This document shows positions 32,849 through 44,701 of a stretch of DNA of 64,000 bases, one piece after another. This DNA is from Kingdonia uniflora (Eukaryota > Streptophyta > Magnoliopsida > Ranunculales > Circaeasteraceae). A program made the position numbers and the translations under genes. Position 1 is the stretch's first letter. Each line of letters opens with the position of its first letter. The stretch is taken from contig JACGCM010000669.1 in NCBI GenBank assembly GCA_014058105.1, positions 992,001 to 1,056,000 on the forward strand. The letters are read 5' to 3'. The notes under the pieces are model-generated. The model ran no database searches, had not been told where the DNA came from, and was given only the letters and a program-made list of their open reading frames with translations.

Positions 32849-35800
32849 GTTCAGTATGCGTACTAAAACTAATATTTATACTAGTAAGTTTGTAGTCTCG
32901 TCTAATTCTAAAGAAACTTCGTCTTCAGGGAGGGGAAACGAGTGTAGTATAATGGAGGAAATTATTAATAGTGTGGGGGCGACGACGAAGGTGGTGGGGC
33001 CAGTAGATCTAAGGGTGTAAAAGAGAAGGATGACGAAAAGGAGGAAGAGAGAGTCTTCGTCATATACCAAGAGGTGGTGGACGTAGGAAAAGAATACTTG
33101 AGATATAAAAAGAAATTTCCAAGAGAGTGGGGTAGGTATGTGGAGGACAAAGGTCCTTAGTTCAGGGCCTATGTCTCCAAAAAAGGGAGGGAAACAATGC
33201 ATTATCAAGTTCCCTGTTTAGAAAAGTGGAAGAAGGATTGAGGTATTAGTGAGGAGGTAAGCCTCTCGTATTATAATGGGCTTGGGTTATCAGGCCCAAG
33301 TGGGTTTTTTATGTTTCTTGAATTAGGTTATATAGACCTTCTTTTAGAAAGGGGTTATGAATGTGTTTCAGTGCTGCCCTGCCCAATTGAATGAGAATGT
33401 TTATGAGATGATGAGGGTGTGTGAGGCACTGAACGAAAAATGGAGGGAAGGGACTGCGAAGCAGTTCACAGCTGAAGATGTTTTAAAATTTTATAAATTT
33501 AAGTATATGGAGGGTCGAAACAGTAGTTACCTGTATAGTGACTCGGCGAGGCCAAAATTTGTTGATTTTGAGTTTGCAGGTAGACCATGGAACGACCATC
33601 TTGTGTGGATTGAGGGCAGCTGTTTGCAGGTTCCAGATGAACCAGCACTCGAGCTGAACCATAGATATTATAATCCAAGTAATGTTGACCAACCTTCGAA
33701 TAGTTGATAGTTATGTCCTCATGTCTGTATGACTGATATTCTGTTCTTTTGTATTTACAGAGCCCAAACCGTTGGCTACTCTGGATAAGACTAGCCTATT
33801 TGATTGTGTTGCTCGCGACCAGGATGAGCTAATGGAGGTACTCAGTAAATTAGATATCCGAAGATATAAGCGAGTAGATTCGATAGTTCTAAAAGTTTAC
33901 CGAGCTCACTAAAAATGAGCTATGGCCGAGGGGAAAGCTGCAGAGATCGTTGCTGACTTGCTTAGTCCCCTACCTTTTGTCCCTCAGACTACCAAGCGGC
34001 TTACCCGTAAAGCCCGTGAGCCAGCGCCGCACAGTAGTTTGGTTATTGGGGTTGTATTCGCAGAACAAGAGATCGCAAAGCCTACTGCTGGTGGCGTGCA
34101 GGAAAAACTTGAAGTGGGCGTGTCCGCGCTTGGGGATGTTGAGAAGAGTCTGAAGAAGAAATGACCTGTGGAGGAGAACAGTGACTGAACTAACCCTCAT
34201 GCTACTACCAAGATGAGAGAGTTGGAGCGGCGGTATTATCATATGGCCAGGACTGACTCGCTGAAGCTCAAGGATGAGTATCTTGAGCATACATTTGCGG
34301 TATGTGGTTTGAAAAAATTGTATACTTGATGTTTTCTTGTGAACTGAATGAAACTGCTTGAACTGATTCTTCTATTTTGTTATATTGGCAGCTGTCTACA
34401 ATGCTAAAGGGGGCCATGCAATGTTTGGACAAGAGAGGCCAAGAATTTGAGGCTCTGATGCTGAAGTTTGAGGTCCAGTCAGCTCGTATGAAGGAGCTCG
34501 AGGTTAACCTTCAATTGGAAAGAGAGATAAGGGCAGTGGATGCTACCGAAGCTATAAAAAAGTATAGTGAGTTGTCAAAGTATGATAAGGTTATGTCTGA
34601 AGCGGTTGCGGCAGCGTTAGTGGATAGGAATTACTTCATCAATTCGTACTACTATTTTGGGTTGAGTGTTGATGATGTGGCTTTGGCTCGGAATGGTAGG
34701 TATGTGGAGATTAAGCTCCCTGCTGAGGAGGAACAGATGGGTAGTAATGTTGCTGGTGCAGCTGAGAAAGATTTGGATCTTTCTCCAGGCAGTGCGGAGG
34801 TAGTCTGTACTATTGAGCAGACATTAGACCCTCTGTTGGAACGTACTGAAGCAGTTTTCTCTTTGGGGAAAATACTGAAATCTCCTTCTGACGTAGACAT
34901 TAGCAAGCCTCTTTAAAGGTTCTGTGGTGCCATGTCTTATGCTTTTCAGTTCATGTGACTTAGATTGTGATAGTACTCTGTATAATCGTACATTGTTTTT
35001 GAGTGATATTTCAAAATATGTTGTTCATGAATGCTAGTATTGAAATAAGATATTTGTAATCTGCGTAAGAGATAGAGCAGTTGAGAAAAATGAACTCTGA
35101 GTTGGAGAAGTCATTGAGTAAAGCAAGGGACCCCGTGACCCGTATTCAAGAGGTACTTAACAAAGCTGAATACGAGAGAATACAATTTAAGTTAAATTTA
35201 GAGAAAACTTTTAAAGATTTATATGATCTAGAATATAAATATGTTGAGATAAAAGTAAAAAGAGATAAGTGTTAAGAAAGGAAGAGGAAAGGGTAGTATT
35301 AGTTCAAAAATTGAGAGAGTTGGTTTGTTTTAACGACCCAAGTGATAAGGCGAGGTGTCAAAGCATGCTATTAGCTCTGACCCTGTACTTTGAGGTCGAA
35401 ATAGACAGTGAATGGGGTTAAAAGAGGCTTATGTAGAGATGTTGAGGGCGAGAGGTGTAGTTCTGGAACCAGCTCGAGTTATGTTTTTATCACAAGAAAC
35501 ACTCAATCGTCATAGTTTAGAAGCAAAATAATGTTATGTTCGGGCTGGTGTGTTTGAGTCTGGGGTAATGTAGAACATTTATCAGATGTCTTTGGCTTTA
35601 TGTAGGATCGGAGGGCCATGAGGATTGTGTTTCTCGGGATAAGAAAAGAGCAAATAGAGGTTCAATCGCAATTAGAGGGTGAGGTGAAGGGGTTACAGGA
35701 TGAGCTATCGCAGTACATGGAGCAAAAAATATCTTTAGCAACGCGGCTGTCGAAAGAAGTGGCTGCTCGAATGAAGGTGGATACAGAAATGAGGGATTTA

Positions 35801-36271
35801 GGTGTGCTCCTAAAAAATAAGCGTCAATGGTTGCACGAAATACAAATGATATTAAAGGAGCATCTGCACCCATCGCGAGCAAAGGTCGCTGCTCGAATGA
35901 AGTATGAGCGTCACATAAATAGTGTTACTGAGTTTTATGAAGGAGAATTGTCTAGGGTAGAGAACATTTTTAGGAAGTTTGTAGAGGAATGTGAGAAGGA
36001 TTTTGAAGTGGAGAATGCCAAAGTAGAAAGATTTTGGTTTATCCGAGGCGAAGAAGAAATTGCTGGTGACCACCCCCTTTCTAGGTCGCGGGGGGGGGGG
36101 GGGGGGTCGTCAGAAGAGGAAGAAGTCAAGTATCTGATACCCCAAACGCGGCATAAATCCTGCAAACAGGAGGTTGTGACCCTTATCACGCTAGCAAACG
36201 TGCAGGTGTCGCATGGGAAGGCAGTGAGAGGCAAGTTACGGTCATCTCCTGTCCGAAAGAGTCGCAAATAG
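32849..36271 (+). pseudogene. ORF-d of antisense block, element B: multi-exon coiled-coil protein, broken
   Basis: ATG at 32856 just after the acceptor of the leader intron. Exon 32849-33678; 82-nt intron 33679-33760; exon 33761-34299; intron 34300-34391; exon 34392-34892; intron to about 35069; last part to TAG at 36269-36271. Intron positions and, for the first, the length match A. Segments: MRTKTNIYTSKF...; the CPAQLN...MMRVCEALNEKW part; DKTSLFDCVARDQDELMEVL; then long coiled coils (best pieces 34377-34916 and 35618-36271). The B acceptor near 35069 has lost its AG relative to A. Other damage: stops at about 33016 and 33160, frameshifts near 33350 and 35270, and a 17-G run at 36090-36106. 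Inferred to be a retroelement-encoded accessory protein, function unknown. Confidence 0.6.
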
Positions 36272-36459
36272 AGTTGTTTTATTATCTTGTGACTAGTCCT
36301 TTGTATTATTTGATGATAAATGTAATCTGTATTTTGTGATAACAAAATGGTGTATCTAACTTGCGTAAATACTATGTTCTTGATGTAGTTTTGTCAACTG
36401 TTATATGTGCTCTGTTGTTATGGGAAAAAACTATTGTAAATGTAATATGTTATGCATAG

Positions 36460-37603
36460 ATGGACCTATCTGCTATACAAGGTCAGTACGACGCACTACA
36501 TGTCGAGAATAAATGAATGCGTGCTGAGCTAAAATCGAGTCAGTGTGTCATAAAAGGTGCAATTGAAGTAGAAGAAAAATTGAGGGCAGAAATGACTGAA
36601 AAACAGCACGAGAAAGAAATAGTATTGTCTGCTAGTTTGAGAAGAATAAAGAGTTTAGAAGAAGAGATAAGGGGAAAGTGCGTCGAGGTTGGAAGTGGCT
36701 CAGGACGAGCAGGTCAGGAAAGTGTTGAATTACTGTCAGTGCGAACGCAAATTGTAGAACTACTAGTTGCATTAGAGGCTGAAGGAAATAATGTAAAGTA
36801 GATGCATGGAGCGGAGCTAAATGATGTTAGAGCTCATGCTCGCAAATACGAAGCGTTGTGGTTAGTTTACTGAGTTACGGGAGAGAAGATGGAGGAGGTT
36901 TTTGCCCAATAGAATGAAGCCATAAAGAAGGATTGGAACAAAATATGCGATCAAGAGCAGCTTTCGCAAGCACGACACTTAAATATCTTGGAATATCAGT
37001 CCAAAAATGATAGACTTCGAAGCGTGAATACGAAGCTGGAGGAGGATCTGTTACAGTTGGAAATAAGTTATGATACGAAGAGGGTAGAGTGTGCAGGTTA
37101 TGAAAATTCGGTGTCTTTGATTTACCATATGAACGATTTCGTGACAGTACTGGAAGCTTGGAATTCAGATGTGCGTCGTGCGAAACAACGAGTAGATGAT
37201 CGTTGCAAGCTACTGGAAGATGTTCTGAAGGAAGTGCAGCATAAGTTGAGCGAACTTCTTCTTAGTAAGCAGGTGAAAAATAAGGCGGGTGGAAGTCATG
37301 AGAGGGAGATGGTCGCAATAGTATCGTTCATTGCAGCTGAATTGAAGAGACTTGAAGTGGAAAGCTAGAGGGTATATGATGGTTTGACTTCTCAAGGTGT
37401 TAAATGCGAGATGGATGTAATCCAAACTGCTTATTTAGAACCTATGATCTCCTAGACAGAGAATGATTAAAAAGGGAAAGAAGATTGTTGTGAGGAAGAT
37501 GCCAGAATTCATGTGTCAGAGCTTACATAAATGTGGTGTAAAGGTTGAGGCAGGACCTTCTAATGTGGGCAATGAGTTAAGTGACAGCTCTGGTGAGGAA
37601 TAA
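36460..37603 (+). pseudogene. ORF-e of antisense block, element B: coiled-coil protein, broken
   Basis: ATG (36460) directly after an acceptor-like GCATAG. The frame is open in pieces, with stops at about 36514, 36799 and 36868; the best piece is 36988-37368 (SVSLIYHMNDFVTVLE, also in A). It ends at TAA 37601-37603 with an acidic SSGEE tail as in A. No catalytic motif. Confidence 0.5.
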
Positions 37604-37786
37604 GTAATGAGTTGTATGTGTATGCACAATGGATAAAAAGAGATATGTATGTGTAAAGAAATAGTTAAAGATGAACAGTGAACTGTACAAACCATGTAAG
37701 GTACCAACGATAATGTGTGCAAAGCAGTGTGATATATGATCGGGTAAGCCAAAGTGGCAAACGAACTGAGATACATGAGATGATAT

Positions 37787-38400
37787 GTTTGGTCGGAGTG
37801 ATGAACGATCCATGATGTTGTTTAAGCTATTGTTTTGGCCGAAGCAACAAATGGCCTGTAATGTAGGTTAAATGGTCGATTCGGCCGAGGCCACGGATGA
37901 CCTGTAATCTGTGCATAGAAATTTTGTAGGGCAATCGAACACAAGTATTTCATTAGTGTAAGATTGACGTACAGTGCATGTGTTAGATAGATCAGTTTGG
38001 CTGAAGCAACAAATGACATGAAATCTAGTTTAGATGGTCGATTTGGCCGAAGCAACAAATGACCTGTAATATGTATATAGAAATTTTGAAGGGCAATCAA
38101 ACACAAGTATTTTATTGGTGTAAGATTGACGTACAATGAATGTATTAAATAGATCAGTTTGGCTGAAGCAACAAATGACCTGCAATCTAGTTTAGATGGT
38201 CGATTTGGCCAAAGCAACAGATGACCTGTAATCTGTATATATAAATTTTTTAGGGCAATCAAACACAAGTATTTTATTGGTGTAAGATTGACGTACAGCG
38301 AATGTATTAGATAGATCGGTTTGGCCAAAGCAACAAACGATCTGTAATCTATTAGATGATCAATTTGGCTAAAGTAACAAATGATATATAATCTGTGAAT
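37787..38400. repeat. Tandem array with ~162-bp higher-order unit, element B
   Basis: The same GATCAGTTTGGCYGAAGCAACAAAYGAYCTG core as in A. Here it is amplified together with a GGGCAATCAAACACAAGTA...TTGACGTACA spacer that is present once in A (about 19140-19200). Repeat starts at 37990, 38152 and 38314 are exactly 162 bp apart. A long minus-strand ORF across the array (37822-38448) is an artefact of the repeat. Confidence 0.9.
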
Positions 38401-38539
38401 CAATGTTTTTGTATGGCATAATAGAAAGTACTCAGCTGTAGTGATCAAACAGTAATCTTTATTGATGTAAGCTCGTCATACGAAATGACAGACTGATTTA
38501 AGAAAAAGTACACTGTGACGGATGCATTATCTGCTATGC

Positions 38540-39640
38540 AACTTCAGTTACCTGGTGTTCCAAGGGTTAAGTATGTGCTCTCCATGTTTAATGGTGAGGT
38601 CGTAAGAGCCGAGGCCGCTTTTCCTGATGACGATAAAAGGTTCTTCCCAGCTTTTGGATAATTTCCCTGCGTTGAGCTCTTTACGATGTTTGGGAATCTC
38701 CCAGAGGACTAGATCTTTGATTTTGAACACTCTATGCCGAACGCATTTGTTATAGGGCTAAAGTTTGGTGATATTTCCCAAATTCATGATTGTTTTGCCC
38801 CGAGTCTCCCCGATCTAGTTCATATTGCACGCTAACTGGAATTTATTTTCATCATCAGTCATGGTATGGACGTGAATAGGGTGATGATACTGAGTAGGGA
38901 TGATTGCATTGGTGCCGTAAGCCAGAAGGAACTCTGTGCATCCAGTTAAAACTCAGGGTGTAGTTCGATAAGCCCATAACACATACGGTAACTCCATGAC
39001 CTAATTTCCTTTCATGTTTGTTAGGTATTTTTTTATTCTATCGACGATAGTGCGATTAGTGATCTCAGCCTGGCCATTCCCTTACGGGTAATACAGATTC
39101 AAGGGGGAATGTATGATGTTGTGTTAATTTAGAGATTCAACGACCTTGGAGCCAACGAACTAAGGTCTATTGTCGATCCTGATGAGATGGGGGCAACCGA
39201 AACGAATGATGATCTTTTCCCAGATGAACCTGATGACTTCATCTTCACATGTGCGGCACAGAAGAACTACTTATAACTACTTAGTGAAGTAATATGTAAA
39301 GACTAAAAGGTGTTTTCGTTTTCCTGTTGCAGTAGGAAACTTACCGACAAGGTCGAGGGCCCACCTTTTAAATGGCCAAACGACATTGCAGGAATGTAGT
39401 TTTAAAGCTGAGGCTCGAATTTGGGGACCATGACGTTGATAGGCATCGCATTTTTTTGCGAGCTCGATTACTTGAGCTTTTATTTTAGGCCAGAATATGC
39501 TTTGGGTAAGGACTCGGTTGGCTAGAGATCTTCCTACTGTGTGGGAACCACAAGTGCCTTCATATAGTTCGTATAGGAATTTTTGAGCTTCTTTGTAAGA
39601 TAAACATTCAAGATATGACCCTGTGGCCGAAATCATGTAT
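38540..39640 (-). pseudogene. Integrase, element B
   Basis: Zinc-binding segment at 39277-39636 with key His and Cys residues changed (YEGTCGSH, CDAYQRHG). Core with RWALDLVGKFP (first Asp) and TYYFTK. Near 39065 GQAEITNRT keeps the catalytic Glu, but a stop precedes it. C-terminal piece 38548-38730 (GLGSYDL, ILNPWNTR). Confidence 0.85.
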
Positions 39641-39861
39641 AAGAGACCGTTTTCGATGATGTAGCATTTGACGTTATCAAGTACGCATCTTTTTTCTGTG
39701 GGGTCTTGAGGGAGCTCGCCAACGAATGTGTTCTTGTCACCGACATACTTGAGGAAAGGTCATCTCCAACCCTCCTCATCCTCTTCACCGCCCCCAGTAT
39801 TAACATAATTCAAACTTATGATGTTAATGTTGGGGGTTGATATTACTTGGATCTTGAGATA

Positions 39862-40260
39862 TCAAGCTTCTGAGCGAAGGACTCCTACGAGATATGTGAG
39901 GGAATCAAAATGTCTATTTTCTCCTCGCAGCAAATGTTCGATAGAAATTTTCTTGAATCTACTCATTCTGTTGGATACTACGGCTATGTAATCGACCATT
40001 TTCCTATTCTTCTGGAATTTTTCTGTATAGTGGTTGACTATGAGCAAAGAGTCTGTATATACGGACAGTTCAGACACTTTAATCTCTAAAGCCATGTCTA
40101 AACCGTGAATCATTGCCTCATATTCTGCAGTATTGTTGGTAGCTTCAAAATTTAATTGGATTACTTTCATAATTTCATCATTAGAAGGTGTGATCAGTAC
40201 AATTTTGATGCTAGATCCTGTGGGTTTGGAGGATCCATCATTTAGGAGATGCAAACCCCT
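39862..40260 (-). pseudogene. Second (archaeal-type) RNase H, element B
   Basis: Well preserved 130-aa segment: NDGSSKPTGSSIKIVLITP (first Asp), NTAEYEAMIHGLDMALE (Glu), VYTDSLLIVNHY (second Asp), LLRGENRHFDSLTYL (His/Asp region). The clearest evidence that A and B belong to the Tat lineage. Confidence 0.85.
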
Positions 40261-40439
40261 TTATGTTATCCAACCCACATTTTCTTTGAGCTATTCTTCA
40301 TGAATATTTGTACTAACTTCTTCCCAGTCGCGATCTTCCACGGGGAAGTCCGCAAGGAAATTTGCTACAGCCTGACCCTTTTCTGAATGTCTGGGCCCAA
40401 ATCAGATGTCGTGCTCGCCAAGAGTAACTGACCATTGCT

Positions 40440-41620
40440 GGATTCGTCTGGATTTTTCTCATTTGGAAAACATTTCACGCAGGGGGTAGTTGGTCACTAC
40501 TCACATTAAATGGGCTTGAAAGTATTGTCTTAATTTTTGCGAGGTGTAGACGAGAGCCAAAAGCTATTTCTTGACCTAGCTGTATAGGGATTCTGTCGGA
40601 GTGAGAGTTTTACTGATAAAGTAGACTGGTTTCTTGGTCTTCTCATCAAGCCAAATGAGAGCATAACTTAATGATTCTTCAGTAACTGCAAGATAGATGG
40701 TGAGTTCTTCTCCTTCGCTAGGTGTACTCATCACCGGCAGTGAACCCAAGTAAAGTTTTAGCTACTGGAAAGCAGCTTCACACTCTAGTGTCCATTCAAT
40801 CTCATGGTCTTTCTTAGGTTTCTGTTTTGTTGTCCCCTCACGTAATAAGTTGAACAACCATCGACAACGATCAGACGATTTTGAAACTAAGCGGTTTATC
40901 GTGGCAATCTTCCCTGCTAACTTCTGGACGTCTTTCTTCGTTCTGGGAGACGACATAGATTATAGTGCGCGAATATGATCCGGATCGGCTTCTATACCGC
41001 GCTTGCTGATTAAGTGGCCCAAGAATTACCCTGATTGAACTCTGAACTGGCATTTGTCAGGGTTGAGTCTCATTCTGTAGAGGCGGAGGATATCAAAGAC
41101 CGTGTGTAAATCCGCGATATGGTTTTCTTTCTTAAGACTTTTGCACAACATATTGTCTATATAAACCTCCATTGTTTTCCTGAGGTGATCCTTGAACATT
41201 TGGGTCATCAATCGCTGGTAAGTATCCCCGGTGTTCTTGAGACCGAATGGCATGACTTTGCAGCAGTATAGGCCATGCTCTGTAATGAAGGTTATTTTCT
41301 CTTGGTCCTTAGGTAGCATAGGTATCTGGTTGCAGCCTGATGCGGCATCCATCATAGACAGAAGCTCATGCCCTGATGTAGAGTCGAGCAGGTTATTTAT
41401 GATAGGGAGTGGGAAACTATCTTTCAGAGTATGTTTGTTGTTTAGGTCGGTGAAATCCACGTACACTCTGATCTTCCCATTCATCATGGGTACCGCTACG
41501 ATATTCGATATCCACTCTGGATAATTGGCCTTGTGGATAAAGCCGACGATGAGTTTTCAATTTCATTGTTGACTTCGTCGCGAAGTCTAGGTGCTAAAGT
41601 CACCTATCTTGTTTGATATC
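40440..41620 (-). pseudogene. Reverse transcriptase and gypsy RNase H, element B
   Basis: RT at 41026-41487 is one open frame: RVYVDFTDLN, LLSMMDAASGCNQIP (first catalytic Asp), PFGLKNTGDTYQRLM, VYIDNMLCKS. The second Asp of the catalytic pair is Asn. RNase H follows at about 40440-40830 with several stops. Confidence 0.88.
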
Positions 41621-42179
41621 TACGGCTTTTTCCTTCAAGTTGAGTTTGTAACAGTCCAGGATCGGATCGATACTCGACATCTCGCTAAATGTCCATGCGA
41701 AGACGTCACTATTTTCTTTAAGGAGCTGGATAAGACTGTCGCGTTCTGCTGGGGGAAAATGGGTACCAATATATGTTCCATGCTTGGGTCCACTGATTTT
41801 AACATATCTTTTCGTCTCCGCGATGGGCAGATGTTTCCCTGCAGTATTGATGGTATAGTTCTCTGCAATGTTTCCTGTTGTCTTCTGTAATTGCTATGGG
41901 ATTGATGTTTTGAAGGTTCTAGTACAATGGCAATAGAATTTTCGCATGCTTGTGCTAATTTATGGTTTCCTTTTATCTCGTAAATGCTACCCTTCCACTC
42001 AAAACGTAATGCCAAGTGGTAGGTTGATGGAATAGCGTGCATATTGTGTAACCAACAATGTCCCAAGATCCCAAGATAACGGGACTTTATATTGACAATG
42101 TAAAAGACAATGTCGAGTGTTACTGGCTCTGAAGTGATAGGAAGTACGATTTTTCCTACGCACTCCTCCTTAGACCCAT

Positions 42180-42440
42180 TAAAACCACAGATATCAACAT
42201 CGCTGGGTTGGCCTTATCGACCAGACCCATCTGGTCGATCGTGCTCTGAAAAAGGAGTTTGATAGGGCTGACAGTGTCTACCATCATTGTATGAAGCACC
42301 ACGTTCCGCATTGTTAACATGATCACTAAGGCGTCATAGTGGGGGTAGTTGACATGCCGAATATCGCAATCGTCGAAAGAGATCCCAGTTCGCTGAGAGC
42401 TGGATACCGGGATTAAACGAGCTTCTTTATCTTGCATGGA
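42180..42440 (-). pseudogene. Aspartic protease, element B
   Basis: ALVIMLTMRNVVLHTMMVDTVSPIKLLF: the run is ALVIMLTMRNVVLHT then MMVDTVSPIKLLF. The active-site DTG is DTV. One open frame across the core. Confidence 0.75.
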
Positions 42441-42899
42441 TAATTTACGACATTGGACGACACACCTTCACTTGCTTATGTTCGACTCCTTGATGACTTG
42501 GGTCTCCACGAGATGGCATAGTGAAATATGGTACAAATACTTCTCGGCTGTGGCTCTTCGACTGGTACAGCTTCAGTGGGGTTTTTGTAACTCCCATTCT
42601 TATAACCCTCCATGTTCACTATATACTCGTGCATTCGTCCATCTATGAAGATGTACTCCAATAAACGTTGCAAGGCAAAACACTGCTATGTCTCATGATG
42701 TTGGACTTTATGGTGGATGCAGTACAGTTTGTTCTCGATCGGTTAAAGGTACTGAATGTTTTGGAAGAATCTTTCTTTCTATAAGATAGGATATATGTTG
42801 GCTATAGTCACATTCAACTTTGGAAGGTAAGGTCGAGGCAAGTTACTCCCCTTCCTAGGTCGATCGTTGTTGGACTTGGTGCGCTTCTATCTCCTCCTT

Positions 42900-44056
42900 G
42901 ATCTGATGTCCGATTAAAATCAAAATGGTTTGACTGATCTCAAGCTATCAGTATTAATTTATGAGGTTTCTTTTTGTTGGACACCATCCGCTCCAGGTTG
43001 ATATATCCGTTGACCTTTTCGATAATGTCTTCCAAAATTGTTGGTTTGTTGAGAACGAGGTACTCCTTTACCCGGCCATCGACGAGTAAGGTATTGGTGA
43101 AAGTAGAAATAGTTATCTTTTGGTCGAGTCGATCTACTTTTCGAGCTAACTCCAAGAACTTTTTGGTAAATGTCTCGAGTTTTTCTCTGGGCATTTGTTT
43201 GAGGCTAAAAAGAGAATATAGGTTCTCTTCTTTATTTCTGTTGTGTGAGTAATTCTTGACGAATAGTTCGCGTAGCTATTTGAAAGTTGTGATGGATTCT
43301 TCAGGCAGTGTGTGGAACCATCGCAAAGGTTCGCCTGACAAGCTAGTAGAAAAGAGTCGGCATAGAATGTGGTTAGATGTGGAATGTACGCCCAGAGCGT
43401 CCTGGAACTCTTGAACATGTTCTACTGGATTAATCCCTTTGTACTTTCGGATCTTTGGGATGTAGAACCCGGTAGAGACTTCACCATCAAAGAGCTCTTG
43501 GGCAATCGGGCTCTTCTGTAATCTGTTGCTGGGCTTCAAACAATTATTTGATCCACTTTTCGACATGTTCCTACGTGACATATTGTCAAGCTGTGGTGGT
43601 TGGTCGTGTGACGTGCCCTTCTACAGGGTTGTGGTCGCCACTCCCCTCACTTAGACGTTCCTTTGCTAGGACTCGAACTCTTTGAGGTGGATTTTCAATC
43701 TATCTGGGTCCAACCGAGACGCTATGTACTTCTTATTGGATCTCTTGGATCGGGATGGGATCCATATCCTGTTGTGGACGGTTAGATCGATGTGCACCTC
43801 CTGCGTGAATGCCTTTCGGAGGAGGCGTTATCCTGTTATAAACGGAAATCTGCGAGCCCTCAGGTTGTATGGCTTTGTTCTTCTGGGCGGCGACCTGCTG
43901 ACCATGTAAGACCTTTAGCGTGTCCTGCACACTCGCGAGTTATTATTCCAGGGTTGTACGCCTTTCTGTTTCTGAATTCAAAGTAGCCCTCAGGTCTGCC
44001 AAAGCTGCATTCTCTTCTACCTGGATGATCGGCATGCTTTGACCTGGAGGCGACAT
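42900..44056 (-). pseudogene. gag, element B
   Basis: ATG at 44056-44054 (MSPPGQSMPIIQVEEN), then a TAA soon after. Retrotrans_gag domain at 43276-43581 (FYIPKIRKYKGINPVEHVQE, CRLFSTSLSGEPLRWFHTLP) and 42940-43194 (DGRVKEYLVLNKP). Separate frames. Confidence 0.8.
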
Positions 44057-44113
44057 TCTTAGGGGAAAAAAAGTGATCAGTGGCGTTTGAGATAATGGGT
44101 TTGAGAACTTTGG

Positions 44114-44131
44114 TTCCCAAAGGCGGTGCCA
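44114..44131 (-). other. Element B primer-binding site
   Basis: TGGCACCGCCTTTGGGAA on the minus strand, two bases from the 5' LTR (44134). Confidence 0.6.
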
Positions 44132-44133
44132 AA

Positions 44134-44696
44134 TGCAATAGCCTAATTCTGGGATACAGACTTAGCCTTTACACCAAATATATTTAGAGCGTTCAAGAAT
44201 AACATACAATAAATAACAAGACTGTTTAGCGTAGAAAACCATTGAATAAGTTAAAAATCATGACCTCTCCTGAGGATTTTGATAAAGTGATGATCTTATT
44301 GAGATTGTTAGTCTATTACAATGAACGATTTTATAATATAGGATGATAGAGTAAGAACTTTTCTATGGTGATCATTCTGTCCCTCATTTGCAGCCCTCTA
44401 GGTTTTTTATAGGTTCTCTAATATGACCGTTTGATGACTATAAAGTTCCTTAATGATGGACGTTACAAAGTGAGTGTGAGATATTCTTTGACCAGGTTGT
44501 GTAACTTTTTGACTCTTACTGTTGTTTAACGACTCAATTGCCGACTGTGTGCTTCGTATAGGTCAGACCGTTGGTGCAAAGGTCGAAAGTGACGTCTCGA
44601 ACTGAGTAGAGTTGGATACATATTTGGTCATACTTCCTGTATGCTGATGAGATTGAGGACAAAGTCTGAGTCTGAGATACGAAATAAGCTATTACA
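44134..44696 (-). repeat. Element B 5' LTR (right copy), shortened U3
   Basis: 563 bp, from TGCAATAGCC (TGTAATAGCC mutated) to ...AAGCTATTACA, which is the inner copy of the terminal motif. Directly followed by the GAAAT target duplication. Confidence 0.85.
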
Positions 44697-44701
44697 GAAA
44701 T

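Larger units (their letters stand above)
29242..44696 (-). mobile_element. Element B: Tat-lineage Ty3/gypsy retrotransposon with antisense gene block
   Basis: 15,455 bp, same family and orientation as A. It has a perfect target duplication GAAAT (29237-29241 and 44697-44701). Same order as A: 5' LTR (right), PBS, gag, protease, RT, RNase H, second RNase H, integrase, tandem array, antisense block, PPT, 3' LTR (left). The 5' LTR is about 158 bp shorter than the PPT-defined 3' LTR. Protease DTG is DTV and the RT pair is DN, so it cannot move on its own. It lies upstream of, and probably within, the zinc-ribbon gene. Confidence 0.9.

Noticed and set aside
37822..38448. A 208-aa minus-strand ORF with internal repeats
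   Set aside because: It is the 162-bp tandem array read in an open frame; the repeat length is a multiple of three, so the frame stays open without coding.
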